64,000 bases of DNA from Luteibacter mycovicinus (GCF_000745235.1 NZ_JQNL01000001.1:1116001-1180000), one strand, 5' to 3'. Positions 26,282-36,341 are shown, counted from the first letter of the stretch. Made by a program: numbers and translations. The notes: generated from the sequence alone by a model not told the origin.

Positions 26282-27736
26282 TTACTGGAGGAGCTTGGTG
26301 ACGATCTGCTGGCTCTGGTTGGCCTGGGCGAGGACCGAGACGCCGGCCTGCTGCAGGATCTGAGCCGAGGACATGTTCGCCGTTTCCTGAGCGAAGTCGG
26401 CGTCGGTGATGGCCGACTTCGACGAGGTCAGGTTCTGCGAGATGTTCTGCAGGTTGGAGATGGTGGACTCGAAGCGGTTCTGCACCGCGCCGAGGGTGGA
26501 GCGCAGGTCGGAGACCGACTGCAGGGCGGCATCGATACGGTTGATCGTGTCGTTGGCGCCATCGACCGTCTTCACGCTGGAATCTGCCAGGGTGGAAGTG
26601 GTGGATACAGCGATCGCACCAGCGGTGAAGCCCGACGCCGCCGCCTTGGTGCCGCCGACCGTGATGGCCGAAGACGACGAGAACTTCAGCGAGCCGTCGG
26701 TGGCGACATAGGCGTTGATGCCTTCGCCCGACTTAGCATTGATGGCGTCGGCCATGTCCTGCGTGGTCTTGAAGGTACCGGTGACGCTGAAGGCGGCATT
26801 GCTGCCGACCTGCAGGGTCAGGTCGCCCGCAGCCAGCGTGATCGGCGTGGCGTCGCCGACGGCGACGTCGGCCGTACCGGCCGTCGACGTCGTGGTACCG
26901 AACAGCGCGGCCGCGCCTGCGCCGCCGACGGTCGGCGAGGTTGCACCGTTGGCCGAGTTGGTGAAGGTGAACGTGCCAGCGTTCTGCGTCACCGAGGCGC
27001 CGGCGCCGTTGGCCGACAGCTGGTTGTTGATCGCGGTGGCGAGGCCAGCGGCGTTGGTGTAGTTCTGGTCCAGCGTGACCGTCTGGCCGTTGACCGTGAA
27101 CGACGACGCGGTGGTCGAGAAGTCGAAGTTGGTCGTAGCCTGACCGGCGACCGTCGTGCCCTTGCTGCCGGCAACGGCGGCCGTAGCGACGAGGGACGGG
27201 GTGGCGGAACCGGTGGCGAGCTGACCGACCTGGTTGGACTTCATGCCCTGGTTCAGGCTGACGTTGATGACTTCACCGACGTTTGCACCGACCTGGAAGC
27301 TGAGGTTCTGGGCGGAACCGTCCAGGACCTTCATGCCGTTGAAGTTGGTCTGCGTGGCGATACGGGTGACTTCCGACAGACGCTGCTGAACTTCGGCGTC
27401 GAGCGCGGCGCGGTCCGAAGAAGAGTTGGAGGCGTTGGTCGACTGAACGGCCAGTTCGCGGATGCGCTGAAGGTTGTTCGTGACTTCGTCGAGGGCCGAC
27501 TCGGTCGTCTGCGACAGCGAGATGCCGTCGTTGGCGTTCTGAACCGCGCGGTTCAGGCCGTTGATCTGGGTGGTCATGCGGGTCGAGATCGCGAGGCCGG
27601 CGGCGTCGTCCTTCGCGCTGTTGATGCGGTTACCCGACGACAGGCGCTCGATCGCGGACGAGAGCTTCGTCTGCGAGGTGCTCAGGTTACGCTGAGCATT
27701 CAGCGACATGATGTTGGTGTTGATGGTCAGTGCCAT
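26282..27736 (-). CDS. fliC: Flagellin FliC (major filament protein)
   Basis: A 484-residue flagellin. The conserved N-terminal D0/D1 region begins MALTINTNIMSLNAQRNL and contains SSGNRINSAKDDAAGLAIS. The C-terminal D1/D0 region ends VSVLAQANQSQQIVTKLLQ, after the NRFESTISNLQNISQNL coil. The variable Ala/Thr/Gly-rich middle lies at about residues 180-380. A sigma-28 promoter precedes it by about 200 bases, and AAAAAGGA serves as ribosome-binding site. The upstream in-frame extension lies in the leader RNA and lacks flagellin character. Confidence 0.97.
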   Translation of the reverse strand: MALTINTNIMSLNAQRNLSTSQTKLSSAIERLSSGNRINSAKDDAAGLAISTRMTTQINGLNRAVQNANDGISLSQTTESALDEVTNNLQRIRELAVQSTNASNSSSDRAALDAEVQQRLSEVTRIATQTNFNGMKVLDGSAQNLSFQVGANVGEVINVSLNQGMKSNQVGQLATGSATPSLVATAAVAGSKGTTVAGQATTNFDFSTTASSFTVNGQTVTLDQNYTNAAGLATAINNQLSANGAGASVTQNAGTFTFTNSANGATSPTVGGAGAAALFGTTTSTAGTADVAVGDATPITLAAGDLTLQVGSNAAFSVTGTFKTTQDMADAINAKSGEGINAYVATDGSLKFSSSSAITVGGTKAAASGFTAGAIAVSTTSTLADSSVKTVDGANDTINRIDAALQSVSDLRSTLGAVQNRFESTISNLQNISQNLTSSKSAITDADFAQETANMSSAQILQQAGVSVLAQANQSQQIVTKLLQ

Positions 27737-27926
27737 GGGATTGATCCTTTTTAAGCGGAACCGAAATGCCGGAGGTTGTGCGGCGTAGTCCGGCGGGGTT
27801 CCGTGAAGGAAGCCTTCCGCCTCAGAGAGGTTTACGGCACGCCGGGAGGAAACTTGAGAACTTTTTCTACCTGTCAACAACTTTCTTGATCGAAACCGTG
27901 TAGGCGGTGACGCCCAGGCTCCGTCA
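27737..27926 (-). promoter_or_regulatory. Long fliC leader RNA with five GGA motifs
   Basis: From the predicted sigma-28 start (about 27,926) to the ATG the leader is about 190 bases, unusually long for a flagellin gene. It contains five GGA triplets, including one in the ribosome-binding site AAAGGATC. This is the kind of pattern bound by CsrA/RsmA proteins. A GGAAGGCTTCC dyad also lies in it. No other gene is seen in the 27,737-28,059 gap. Confidence 0.45.
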
Positions 27927-27932
27927 GTCAAT

Positions 27933-27959
27933 TTATCGGCAGGGTCGGCTCCGGGTTTA
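27933..27959 (-). promoter_or_regulatory. Sigma-28 promoter of fliC
   Basis: The minus strand reads TAAACCCG-N11-GCCGATAA. The -10 is a perfect FliA element, the -35 keeps the TAAA core, and the spacing is the expected 11 bases between the two octamers. The predicted start is near 27,926. It lies between the second flagellin gene and fliC. Confidence 0.85.
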
Positions 27960-28059
27960 GGGTCAATTTCATAACGCCAGATACGTCGATTCGGCAGCGG
28001 AAGTACGCGCCCCGGCGGACTCGCGGGGGCGCCTGAGCCTGTGCCGCCTGGCCGTGGAA

Positions 28060-29397
28060 TTACTCCAGCAATTTGAGGATGAGCTGTTGAGACGAATTGG
28101 CCTGTGCGAGCACCGAGACACCCGATTGCTGAAGGATCATGGCCATCGTCTTCTTTGCGGTCTCCTCCGCGATGTCCGAGTCCATGATGGTGCTGCGTGA
28201 CTCCGTCATGTTCTGCCGGATGCTGTCGAGGTTGCGAATGGTGGACTCCAGGCGATTCTGCACGGCACCCAGCGTGGACCGGGTCGAGCTGACCGATTCC
28301 AGTGACGCGTCGACGCGTGCCACCAGGGCGTATGCCGCATCTCGCGTAAGCACCGAGCCATCGGCCAGGGATGTCGCGGTGTCCATGGCGTAATCACTGG
28401 AAAATCCGAGCTTGCCTGCCAGAGCCCCCGACACGCTGACGACCGACCGCGAATCGAAGCGTAACGATCCGTTTTCACCGACAAAGGCGGAGAGACCGCT
28501 TCGTCCGTTGGCATTGATGGCATCGGCGACGCTTTGCGTGTCCCGGAACGATCCGATGATGTCGACGCTCTCGCCACTGCCATTGGTAAATGAAAGATCG
28601 CCTTTAGCCAGGCTGAGGCGGTCGCCCCCTACCCTCACGATGTCGAGTTTGTCGCCGTTGGCGGCAACCCTGAAGTCACGACCGAGCTTGCCTTCGAGAA
28701 AGCCACGCGCAGTGTCGACGGTGTCGCCTTTATAGAGCGACCAGTCCACCCTGACGCCATCGTAGTCCACCGTACCCAGGCTCTTCCCGTTGGCATTGCT
28801 CCAGTCCTTCGCAGGATCCTGCGTGAACGCGTAAGGCTTGGAGACGAACGCCGACGCGATATCCACCGAGCCGCTCGCCACCTGACCGACCTGATCCGCA
28901 CGCATACCCTGCCCAAGGCCCACCTGAATCACTTCGCCCACGTTGGCGCCGACCTGGAAGGTGAAGCGCGAGCCGCTTCCGTCCAGCACTTTCATGCCAT
29001 TGAAATTGGTTTGCGTGGCGATGCGGGTGATTTCTTCGAGGCGCTCGACCACCTCGTTGTTCAGGGCGCGCCGGTCCACACCGGAGTTGGAGCCGTTGGC
29101 CGACTGCAACGCCAGTTCGCGGATGCGCTGCAGGTTGGCCGTTACCTCGTCGAGCGCCGCCTCACTGGTCTGCGACAGCGAGATGCCGTCGCTGGCGTTA
29201 CGACGGGCTTGTGCGAGACCGTTGATCTGCGTGGTGAAGCGTGTCGCGATAGCGAGACCGGCGGCGTCGTCCTTTGCGCTGTTGATGCGTTTGCCCGAGG
29301 TGATTCGCTGCATGGCCTCGGCCAGCCTGCTCTGGGTCATGCCGAGGTGTCGCTGCGCGTTGAGCGACGCCATGTTGGTACTGATAGTGAGAGCCAT
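28060..29397 (-). CDS. Second flagellin
   Basis: A 445-residue flagellin paralogue of fliC, encoded upstream of it. The conserved ends are intact: MALTISTNMASLNAQRHLGMTQ, then SGKRINSAKDDAAGLAIA, and a C-terminus ending VSVLAQANSSQQLILKLLE. The central domain (about residues 180-340) is unrelated in appearance to that of FliC. It is richer in Asp, Lys and Arg (PAKDWSNANGKSLGTVDYDG) and looks like a different surface. Its promoter is unclear. It may be a minor or alternative filament subunit, but its abundance cannot be judged from sequence. Confidence 0.93.
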   Translation of the reverse strand: MALTISTNMASLNAQRHLGMTQSRLAEAMQRITSGKRINSAKDDAAGLAIATRFTTQINGLAQARRNASDGISLSQTSEAALDEVTANLQRIRELALQSANGSNSGVDRRALNNEVVERLEEITRIATQTNFNGMKVLDGSGSRFTFQVGANVGEVIQVGLGQGMRADQVGQVASGSVDIASAFVSKPYAFTQDPAKDWSNANGKSLGTVDYDGVRVDWSLYKGDTVDTARGFLEGKLGRDFRVAANGDKLDIVRVGGDRLSLAKGDLSFTNGSGESVDIIGSFRDTQSVADAINANGRSGLSAFVGENGSLRFDSRSVVSVSGALAGKLGFSSDYAMDTATSLADGSVLTRDAAYALVARVDASLESVSSTRSTLGAVQNRLESTIRNLDSIRQNMTESRSTIMDSDIAEETAKKTMAMILQQSGVSVLAQANSSQQLILKLLE

Positions 29398-29417
29398 GAG
29401 AATGTCCTTCTCTCGTG

Positions 29418-29455
29418 GCGGGCACGCCGCTTACGCGACGGCGTCGCGTGCCCGC
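29418..29455 (-). promoter_or_regulatory. Hairpin in the leader of the second flagellin gene
   Basis: A perfect 10-bp stem, GCGGGCACGC and its complement, with an 18-base loop, lies 21 bases upstream of the ATG and directly before the GAAGGA ribosome-binding site. A TTTT run is on its 5' side in the mRNA sense. It is more likely a translation or stability element than a terminator. Confidence 0.5.
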
Positions 29456-29479
29456 TAAAAGGGAATTCGCCGTAAGAGG

Positions 29480-29506
29480 TGATCGGCGGTTCGCTGGCGG
29501 GCTAGT
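29480..29506 (-). promoter_or_regulatory. Weak sigma-28-like promoter of the second flagellin gene
   Basis: On the minus strand GCCGATCA matches the -10 consensus at seven of eight bases. The octamer 11 bases upstream (ACTAGCCC) is a poor -35. No better candidate was found between the flgL terminator and this gene. The site is therefore only tentative. Confidence 0.3.
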
Positions 29507-29566
29507 GACGGCGGTGGATGAGTTCCACGTGGGGCCCGGAGGAAGATGGGGCCGGATTTCACGCAC

Positions 29567-29592
29567 AAAAAAGGCGACCTTGCGGCCGCCTT
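29567..29592 (-). terminator. Intrinsic terminator after flgL
   Basis: On the minus strand a 9-bp stem, AAGGCGGCC with GGTCGCCTT, closes a GCAA tetraloop and runs into a T-tract. It lies 33 bases beyond the flgL stop and ends the long flgB-to-flgL region, separating it from the flagellin genes. Confidence 0.85.
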
Positions 29593-29625
29593 GAAATGTC
29601 GCGAATGCGAACGTCGAGGCGCGTT

Positions 29626-30822
29626 CTATTTCAGGTAATTGAACAGCGACAGATTCTGCATCTTCACGTAGGCCTGCTGTGCGGCATCGAGCGCCGTCTG
29701 CTGCTGAGTGTATTTACTGGCTGCGCTCGCGTAGTCCAGCTCGGTCAGATCCGACAAGGTGCTGTCATAAGAAAGCTTGACGTCGGAACCGATGTCCGAC
29801 TGCTGATCGAGCGTGTTCATGCGTGCGCCGATCTTGGTACGCGTATTCAGCAGGCTGGTGGCCGCCTGGTCGAGATTCTGCAGCTGGGCGTTGACCTGGT
29901 TGTTCATCGCCGCGCCACCGCCGGGCGCTTCGAACGCACTGATGATGCCGGCGATGGTCGAGAACACGTCCTGCGACGACGACGGACCTACACTGAACGA
30001 ATCGCCCGCCGCAGGGGTACCGGTGACATTGAGCTGCGCGCCCTTGAAGCTGATCGTGCCGCTGGTACCGGTATACGTGCCGGTCGACAGAGGCGTGCCC
30101 GTCGGGTCGGCCGCGTCGTGAATCTCGTAGGTGGTCGCCGAGGTGAAGTTGACGGTGTAATTGCCGCCGTCCCACTGCGTGGCGTCCGTGACCGAGGTTC
30201 CGCCGACAACGGCGCTTCCGGTGTTCGTTGCACCCGCGGTCGTCACGAACGTGCCATTGCCGCCACGGATCGACATGAAGACGTCATCGCCACTGTCGCC
30301 CGTCGCAACCTGGAGGCCGGCGGCCGCTGCGACCATCCGCTGGGTCTGGTCGCCACCGTAGCTCACCGACAGGCCGTCGATCGTGAACGGCTGCGTGGTG
30401 GTGCGGCTACCGGCGAAGATGTATTCGCCCTGGCCGTCCTTGCTGTTGCCGAGCGCGACAAGCTGATTCAGCGTCTGTCGCAGCTCGGTGGCGATGGACT
30501 GGCGGGATTCGTCGGTCTGCGTGCCGTTCACGCCTTCCAGCGTGATGGACCGGATCCGGTCGAGGATATTGCCGGCCGAGGTGAGTGCGGTTTCTTCCGT
30601 CGACAGTCGCGTCGTCGCCGAGTTGATGTTGCGCGTGTACTGATCGTTCTGGGCGCTGGCCGAGCTGACGTCGACGGCGCGCGCGGCGGCCGCCGGATTG
30701 TCGGACGGCGTCTGGATGGCCTTGCCGTTGCCTAGGGCAAGCTGGGTCTGCGACAGCTGATACTGGCGATCCAGCATCTGGTTGACCGCTTGCTGTGCAC
30801 CCCATGAAGTCGAAATACGCAT
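29626..30822 (-). CDS. flgL: Hook-filament junction protein FlgL
   Basis: A 398-residue hook-associated protein 3. It has flagellin-like ends: MRISTSWGAQQAVNQMLDRQYQLSQTQ at the N-terminus, and a C-terminal helix with LTELDYASAASKYTQQQTALDAAQQAYVKMQNLSLFNYL. The middle is Thr/Gly-rich. The gene begins 3 bases after flgK and ends with a clear terminator. It joins FlgK to the filament. Confidence 0.95.
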   Translation of the reverse strand: MRISTSWGAQQAVNQMLDRQYQLSQTQLALGNGKAIQTPSDNPAAAARAVDVSSASAQNDQYTRNINSATTRLSTEETALTSAGNILDRIRSITLEGVNGTQTDESRQSIATELRQTLNQLVALGNSKDGQGEYIFAGSRTTTQPFTIDGLSVSYGGDQTQRMVAAAAGLQVATGDSGDDVFMSIRGGNGTFVTTAGATNTGSAVVGGTSVTDATQWDGGNYTVNFTSATTYEIHDAADPTGTPLSTGTYTGTSGTISFKGAQLNVTGTPAAGDSFSVGPSSSQDVFSTIAGIISAFEAPGGGAAMNNQVNAQLQNLDQAATSLLNTRTKIGARMNTLDQQSDIGSDVKLSYDSTLSDLTELDYASAASKYTQQQTALDAAQQAYVKMQNLSLFNYLK

Positions 30823-30825
30823 GAG

Positions 30826-32697
30826 TTATCCGTGTACCGCGCTCAGGAGGGACTGAAAGATGGTGTTCGCCGTGGTGATGACCTGGGCGGATGCCGAGTA
30901 GGCCTGCTGAAAACGCAACAGATTGGCCGCTTCTTCATCCATGTTCACACCGGACAGGCTTTGCTGCGCCGCCGTGGCCTGGTCGAGGATGCTCTGCTGC
31001 GCATCGAGTGCCGTGTTGGCCTGCGCGCCCGCCGTACCCACTTGCGCGATCAGCTGGCTGTAAGACTTGCCCACCGTGGTCACACCGTTGTCGAGCACGC
31101 CCTTGCTGGCCACGTTGGCCAGCGCCAGCGCATTTCCGTTGTCACCGCTGGCGGTGCCGGCGGGTTTCACGGTGAATGTGTCGTTAGCGGCCGGCACGCC
31201 GGAAAGCTTTAATGTCCAGCCATTGCCGGTGATCGTGTCGCCATCGGCGTAGGTATTCGGACCCACCCCATTGATCGTGTAGGTCGTCGGGGACGTGAAG
31301 ACGATGCTGGCCGGCGTATTGAAAGCGGGATCGGCCACGTTGGTGACGGTAAGGCCGCCCAGCGTGGCCTTACCCGTGTTCGCTGAGCCTTTCGTGGCCG
31401 CCAGCGGACCCGACGCGGCGATCTTGTTGGTATCGCTGATCGCCACGCTCATGGACGATGCCGCGTTGCGCGTCGCCTGGATCTGGAACGAGTCGCCCGC
31501 CACCGCGCCCGCGCTCACCACCATGGACAGACCGCCGACCTTGAACGGGTCCGTGGCGGTGCCCGTACCGGTCATCGGTACGGTGACACCGGCCGTGGTC
31601 GTCGCGCTCCAGTTCGTGCCATCGAAGCGCATGACGTAGTCGGATGCATCGAGCCTGGAGACGTCGGACACCGTGGCCGCGATCGAACCCGTGCCTTTGT
31701 TGGCCGTGCTGTTGAACACGGCGGGGTTGGCGATAGTGAAGAAGTTTCCGCCCGCGTCGCCGTTGAGGTCGATACCCTGTGCGTGCTGCTGATTGAACGC
31801 GTCCGTCATCGCGATCGCGGCGCGACCCAGCTGGTTGCGTGCCGGATCGAGCACGTTTGTGCGGAAATCGAACGTCGCGCCGAGCGAACCCGATCCCAGC
31901 TGGCTGCTGATGACCGAGCCACCGGGGCCGGTCACTTCGAGCCGGGACGAATCGTACTGATTGGGGGCCGTCGAAAGCTTCGCCGAATCGGTGCCATTGA
32001 CGAGCGAAAGGCCATTGCCCACCGTGACGGTGACCATGTGATTATCGTTCTGGGTGACGTTGACGCCGACCAGCTGCGAGAGCTGCGAGATCGCCTGGTC
32101 GCGCGAGTCGAGCAGGTCGTTCGGCACTGCCCCGCCCGCGTAACCCTGCTGGATCTGTCCGTTGAGGTCGGAGATCGTCTTGGTCAGCGCATTGATCGAA
32201 TCGACCGCGGTGCTGATCTGCGTGTTGGTGGACTGGTCCAGCTGCTGAAACTGCGATGACAGCGACTTGAAGGTCGACACCAGCGTACTGGCCTTGCCCA
32301 GCAGGGCCTGACGACTGGCGGTATCCACGGGAGCGTTGGCCACGTCGCTGACCGCCCCGAAGAAACCGTCGAGCGCCGTCTGCAGATTGGCCGACCCGCT
32401 CACGATGTTATTCACCGACGCCGTCAGCGTGGCGTACTGCGACGCGCGCGACTGTCCCGAGTTGGCCGACCACATCGACTGCGTGAGGAACTGACTGTAC
32501 GCCCGCTGCACGCTGACCGCATCGGCGCCCTGACCGACGTAGTAACCGCCGTTGTATTCAGGCGTGCGCGCATTGAACGTCGTCGTCTGCCGCGTATACC
32601 CCGCGGTGTTGACGTTGCTGATGTTGTGTCCGACGGTGGACAGACCCACTTGCGAGGCAAGCAGACCCGAGACACCTGTGGAGAGCAGATCGGCCAT
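30826..32697 (-). CDS. flgK: Hook-filament junction protein FlgK
   Basis: A 623-residue hook-associated protein 1. The N-terminus (LLSTGVSGLLASQVGLSTVGHNISNVNTAGYTRQ region) is typical of rod/hook proteins, and the C-terminus has the SGVNMDEEAANLLRFQQAYSASAQVI motif. Two long Ser/Thr/Gly-rich blocks between them form exposed domains. It lies 36 bases after flgJ and 3 bases before flgL. Length is at the upper normal range for the family. Confidence 0.95.
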   Translation of the reverse strand: MADLLSTGVSGLLASQVGLSTVGHNISNVNTAGYTRQTTTFNARTPEYNGGYYVGQGADAVSVQRAYSQFLTQSMWSANSGQSRASQYATLTASVNNIVSGSANLQTALDGFFGAVSDVANAPVDTASRQALLGKASTLVSTFKSLSSQFQQLDQSTNTQISTAVDSINALTKTISDLNGQIQQGYAGGAVPNDLLDSRDQAISQLSQLVGVNVTQNDNHMVTVTVGNGLSLVNGTDSAKLSTAPNQYDSSRLEVTGPGGSVISSQLGSGSLGATFDFRTNVLDPARNQLGRAAIAMTDAFNQQHAQGIDLNGDAGGNFFTIANPAVFNSTANKGTGSIAATVSDVSRLDASDYVMRFDGTNWSATTTAGVTVPMTGTGTATDPFKVGGLSMVVSAGAVAGDSFQIQATRNAASSMSVAISDTNKIAASGPLAATKGSANTGKATLGGLTVTNVADPAFNTPASIVFTSPTTYTINGVGPNTYADGDTITGNGWTLKLSGVPAANDTFTVKPAGTASGDNGNALALANVASKGVLDNGVTTVGKSYSQLIAQVGTAGAQANTALDAQQSILDQATAAQQSLSGVNMDEEAANLLRFQQAYSASAQVITTANTIFQSLLSAVHG

Positions 32698-32733
32698 CGT
32701 TACGTTCCTTCTGTCCTTTCGTCAGCCCGTGGA

Positions 32734-33741
32734 TTACAGGTCGGCCGCGACGCGTTCGAGCGCGGCCAGGGCCTGTTTCATCACCGGACCATTGGCGATG
32801 TCGGCCAGCTTCTGTGCGTAGCTGGGATCGGTGGCGTAACCACCGTTGACCAGCGCCTTGGCGAAACCCTTCACGTCATCACCGCGACCCACCGCATCCG
32901 CGTAGCGTGGGCTACTCGCGACCATGTCGGCGTAGTCCTTGAACGAGTCGGACGGTGAGTCGTAAGCGCGGAAGCTGTCCTTCTTGCGCACGGCGACCCC
33001 GTTTTCGTATTCGAGAGTCGGTACGTTGACGCGCTTGCCGTCCCAGCTGCTACCGGCCTTGATGCCGAACATGTTGAAACTGGTGGTGCTGCCCTGCGCC
33101 GGCATGTGCTTGCCCCAGCCGGTCTCCAGTGCCGCCTGAGCGAGCAATGCGCGCACCGAGACGCCAAGCTTCTTCGCTGCTTCGATCGCGTGCGGCGCCA
33201 GCTTCTGGACGAACTCCTCCGGGGAGGAGATCGACAGCTTGCCGACCGCGCTCGCCACGGCATTGGCGCCGTCGCCGACGGCCTGCCCGGCGCGACCGAG
33301 CATGCGCTCGAGCGAATCCATCAACCCGCTGTCCTGGTCAGACTTGGACGAGACCGCATCCACCGTACTCGCATCGCCCGTGACGCCGGCGAAGAGGCCG
33401 TTGCCGGACGAGGCGCCCTGCGCGGACGATGCGCCGCCAAGCTGGCGGATGAGCATATCGGCGATGCCGATACCCTTGCCCTGCGACAACGTCACGGAGA
33501 GCTGCTTGTCGAACATGTCGCGATAGGCGTTCGACGCCTGCGAACCCATGATGTCGTCACCCATGGCGGCGCTGGCGTCACGTATGGACTTCAGCATCAT
33601 CTGCGTGAAGATCGATTCGAACTGCTTGGCGACGGCGGGAAGGGCGGACGCCTGATCCTTTTGCGCGGCCGAACGCAGGCCGGCAAACCCGGACATGTCC
33701 GTGTAGGTGCCAAGCTTCTGGTTGTCGACCGCGGTCACCAT
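32734..33741 (-). CDS. flgJ: Rod cap and peptidoglycan hydrolase FlgJ
   Basis: A 335-residue bifunctional protein. The N-terminal rod-cap domain shows FESIFTQMMLKSIRDASAAMGDD and YRDMFDKQLSVTLSQGKGIGIADM. The C-terminal half is a glucosaminidase, with PEEFVQKLAPHAIEAAKKLGVS and the catalytic Glu in AQAALETGWGKHM. It opens the murein for the rod. The full-length dual-domain form is present. The start is one base from the flgI stop. Confidence 0.95.
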   Translation of the reverse strand: MVTAVDNQKLGTYTDMSGFAGLRSAAQKDQASALPAVAKQFESIFTQMMLKSIRDASAAMGDDIMGSQASNAYRDMFDKQLSVTLSQGKGIGIADMLIRQLGGASSAQGASSGNGLFAGVTGDASTVDAVSSKSDQDSGLMDSLERMLGRAGQAVGDGANAVASAVGKLSISSPEEFVQKLAPHAIEAAKKLGVSVRALLAQAALETGWGKHMPAQGSTTSFNMFGIKAGSSWDGKRVNVPTLEYENGVAVRKKDSFRAYDSPSDSFKDYADMVASSPRYADAVGRGDDVKGFAKALVNGGYATDPSYAQKLADIANGPVMKQALAALERVAADL

Positions 33742-33742
33742 G

Positions 33743-34867
33743 TCAGATCACCACCAGTTCGGCGCGCAGGGCGCCCGACTGCTTCAGCGCCTGCAGAATG
33801 GAGATCAGGTCGCTCGGAGAGGCGCCCACCTGATTTACGGCGCGCACGATGGCGTCGAGGCTGGTGCCCGGACCGAACTTGAACATGTGGCCGCCCTCTT
33901 CGCTCACGGCGACCTGGCTGCTCGGCACGACGGCCGTCTGGCCACGGCTGAACGCGCCCGGCTGACTCACCTGCGGCTGCTCGCTGATCGTGACCTGGAT
34001 CGCGCCGTGTGCCACCGCGGCGGCGCCGACCTTGACGTCGGAACCGATCACCACGGTGCCGGTGCGCGAGTTGACGATGATGCGTGCCGGCGCATCGCCC
34101 GGCGTGACATCCAGTGCCTGGATGGTCGACAGCCAGGCCACACGCTGGGACGGGTCGAGCGGCGCGCGGACCGCCACCGAGCCGGAATCCAGGGCGTTGG
34201 CCGTGCCGGCGCCGAAGTTCTGGTTGACGGCCTGCGCGATACGGTTGGCCGTCGTGAAATCGGCGGTGTTGAGGTTGAGCATCAGATCGCCGCCCTTGTC
34301 GAACGACGTCGCGACGCTGCGCTCGATGCTCGCGCCGCCAGGGATGCGGCCGCTCGAGGAAATATTCACCTGCACGCTCGAACCGCTCTTACCCTGCGCG
34401 CTGACACCACCGACGATGACGCTGCCCTGGGCGATGGCGTAGACCTGCCCGTCCGCACCCTTGAGCGGCGACATCAGCAACTCGCCACCACGAATGCTCT
34501 TGGCATTGGCGATCGAGGCGACCGTCACGTCGATGCGCTGACCCGGCTTCGCGAACGGCGGAATCTCGGCGGTGATCGTGACCGCGGCGGCGTTCTTCAG
34601 CTGCGGACGCACGTTGGCCGGCACGTTGACGCCGAACTGCTGAAGCATGTTCTCCAGGCTCTGCGTGGTGAACGGTGCCTGGCTGGTCTGGTCACCGCTG
34701 CCGTCGAGACCGACGACGAGGCCGTAACCGATCAGCTGGTTGCTGCGGACACCGCCGACCTGCGCGAGGTCGCGAATGCGATCCGCGTGCGCCGGAAGGA
34801 CGGCGGCGACCGCGAAGACGGCCACGGCGGCGTGAAAAAGAGCGCGAAAACGAAGCGAGACGTTCAT
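33743..34867 (-). CDS. flgI: Flagellar P-ring protein FlgI
   Basis: A 374-residue periplasmic P-ring protein. A Sec signal peptide ends near [23 protein letters not shown], and the mature N-terminus [12 protein letters not shown] is highly conserved. Further family segments are [13 protein letters not shown] and [17 protein letters not shown] at the end. The ATG at 34867 overlaps the flgH stop by one base. A much longer reading through flgH is an artefact. FlgA, encoded at 42,488, is its chaperone. Confidence 0.96.
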   Translation of the reverse strand: MNVSLRFRALFHAAVAVFAVAAVLPAHADRIRDLAQVGGVRSNQLIGYGLVVGLDGSGDQTSQAPFTTQSLENMLQQFGVNVPANVRPQLKNAAAVTITAEIPPFAKPGQRIDVTVASIANAKSIRGGELLMSPLKGADGQVYAIAQGSVIVGGVSAQGKSGSSVQVNISSSGRIPGGASIERSVATSFDKGGDLMLNLNTADFTTANRIAQAVNQNFGAGTANALDSGSVAVRAPLDPSQRVAWLSTIQALDVTPGDAPARIIVNSRTGTVVIGSDVKVGAAAVAHGAIQVTISEQPQVSQPGAFSRGQTAVVPSSQVAVSEEGGHMFKFGPGTSLDAIVRAVNQVGASPSDLISILQALKQSGALRAELVVI

Positions 34868-35547
34868 CAGAACGGCATCCACTTGGAATCGAAGAAGCGC
34901 GAGAGCCAGCCACGCGTGTTCGAATCCGCGAGCGTGCCCTTGCCCACGTACTCGATACGCGCGTCGGCGACGCGGCTCGAGGCGACGATGTTGTCGTTGC
35001 CGATATCCTGCGGACGGACGATGCCCGAGATGCGGACCAGCTCGTCGCCCTGGTTGATCGTCAGCCATTTTTCGCCACGCACCACCAGCGCACCGTTGGA
35101 CAGGCGCTGCGCGACGGTGACGGTGATCTCGCCGGAAAGCTGATTGCTCTGCTGGCTCGAACCGTCGCCGTCGAAAGCGTTGTTGCTGGCCAGCGAGCTG
35201 TCGGCGGTCTTTCCGCCGATGCGCAGGCCCTGACCGAGCACCGTGGGCGAGGTGATGGTGTTGCCGTTCTTCTTGCTGGTGCTGGTCGCCGCTTTCTTGC
35301 TGGCCTGGGTCGACTCGACCAGGGTGATCGTCAAAATGTCGCCGACGCGATGCGCGCGCGGGTCCGCGAAGAGCTCCAGCGACTGCTGATCGGCATAGAG
35401 CGACCCGGTGGCGCGCGCCTGCTGCGTCGGTTCTTCCGGCAGCGTGGCGGTATACATCGGCCTGGGCGTAGGCGGCACCATCGCGCAACCGTTGAGGAGC
35501 GCGAACGGCAGCACAGCGAGAACAGCACGGACGTAAATGCGATTCAT
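34867..35547 (-). CDS. flgH: Flagellar L-ring lipoprotein FlgH
   Basis: A 226-residue outer-membrane lipoprotein forming the L ring. The signal peptide ends in the lipobox LLNGC (Cys21). The mature part contains the family segments [31 protein letters not shown] and [18 protein letters not shown] sequence. The C-terminus ends [19 protein letters not shown], as usual. It lies 8 bases after flgG and overlaps flgI by one base. Confidence 0.96.
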   Translation of the reverse strand: MNRIYVRAVLAVLPFALLNGCAMVPPTPRPMYTATLPEEPTQQARATGSLYADQQSLELFADPRAHRVGDILTITLVESTQASKKAATSTSKKNGNTITSPTVLGQGLRIGGKTADSSLASNNAFDGDGSSQQSNQLSGEITVTVAQRLSNGALVVRGEKWLTINQGDELVRISGIVRPQDIGNDNIVASSRVADARIEYVGKGTLADSNTRGWLSRFFDSKWMPF

Positions 35548-35555
35548 GACGTGTC

Positions 35556-36341
35556 TCAGGTCTTGTTGGTGATGGTCTGGAGCATCTGATCGGACGCCGT
35601 GATCGCCTTCGAATTCATCTCGTAGGCGCGCTGCGTTTCGATCATGTTGACCATTTCCTCGACCACGTTGACGTTCGACGTTTCGAGGCTGTTCTGGTTG
35701 AGGGTGCCGAGACCGTTGAGGCCTGCGGTGCCCGTCTGCGGAGCGCCGCTCGAGGCGGTCTCCAGGTAAAGGTTGTCGCCCTTCGGCTGGAGGCCGGCGG
35801 GATTGACGAAGTCGGCCAGCTGGATCGTGCCGACGTTCTGCGCGGCGGCCGAACCCTGCACGGTGACGCTGACGGTGCCGTCGGTGCCGATGGTGACCGT
35901 CGACGCATTGGCGGGAATGGTGATCGACGGTTCCAGCGGGTAGCCGTCGTTGGTGACCATCTGGCCATCCTGGTCACGCTTGAGCGAGCCGTCACGCGTG
36001 TAGCCGACGGTGCCGTCCGGCATGGTCACCTGGAGGAAGCCGCGACCGTCGATACGCACATCGAGCGGATTGTCGGTCTGCTGCACGCCGCCCTGCTCGA
36101 ACATCTTCTGCGTGCCGACCACGCGGACGCCGGTACCCATCATGAAGCCGGTGGGCGACTGCGTCTGCTCGGTGGTCTGGGCGCCCGCCTGCCCACGGTT
36201 CTGGTAGGACAGGTCCTCGAACTCGGCGCGGGCGCGTTTGAAGCCCGTGGTGTTCGTGTTGGCCAGGTTGTTCGAGACGACGTCCATGCGCGTCTGCTGC
36301 GCATCGAGGCCGGTCTTGGCGATCCAGAGGGACGTGAACAT
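35556..36341 (-). CDS. flgG: Distal rod protein FlgG
   Basis: A 261-residue distal rod protein. It opens with [40 protein letters not shown], and the C-terminus has [21 protein letters not shown]. It includes the FlgG-specific [21 protein letters not shown] region that keeps the rod straight. It lies 62 bases after flgF, with a hairpin between them, and 8 bases before flgH. Confidence 0.97.
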   Translation of the reverse strand: MFTSLWIAKTGLDAQQTRMDVVSNNLANTNTTGFKRARAEFEDLSYQNRGQAGAQTTEQTQSPTGFMMGTGVRVVGTQKMFEQGGVQQTDNPLDVRIDGRGFLQVTMPDGTVGYTRDGSLKRDQDGQMVTNDGYPLEPSITIPANASTVTIGTDGTVSVTVQGSAAAQNVGTIQLADFVNPAGLQPKGDNLYLETASSGAPQTGTAGLNGLGTLNQNSLETSNVNVVEEMVNMIETQRAYEMNSKAITASDQMLQTITNKT

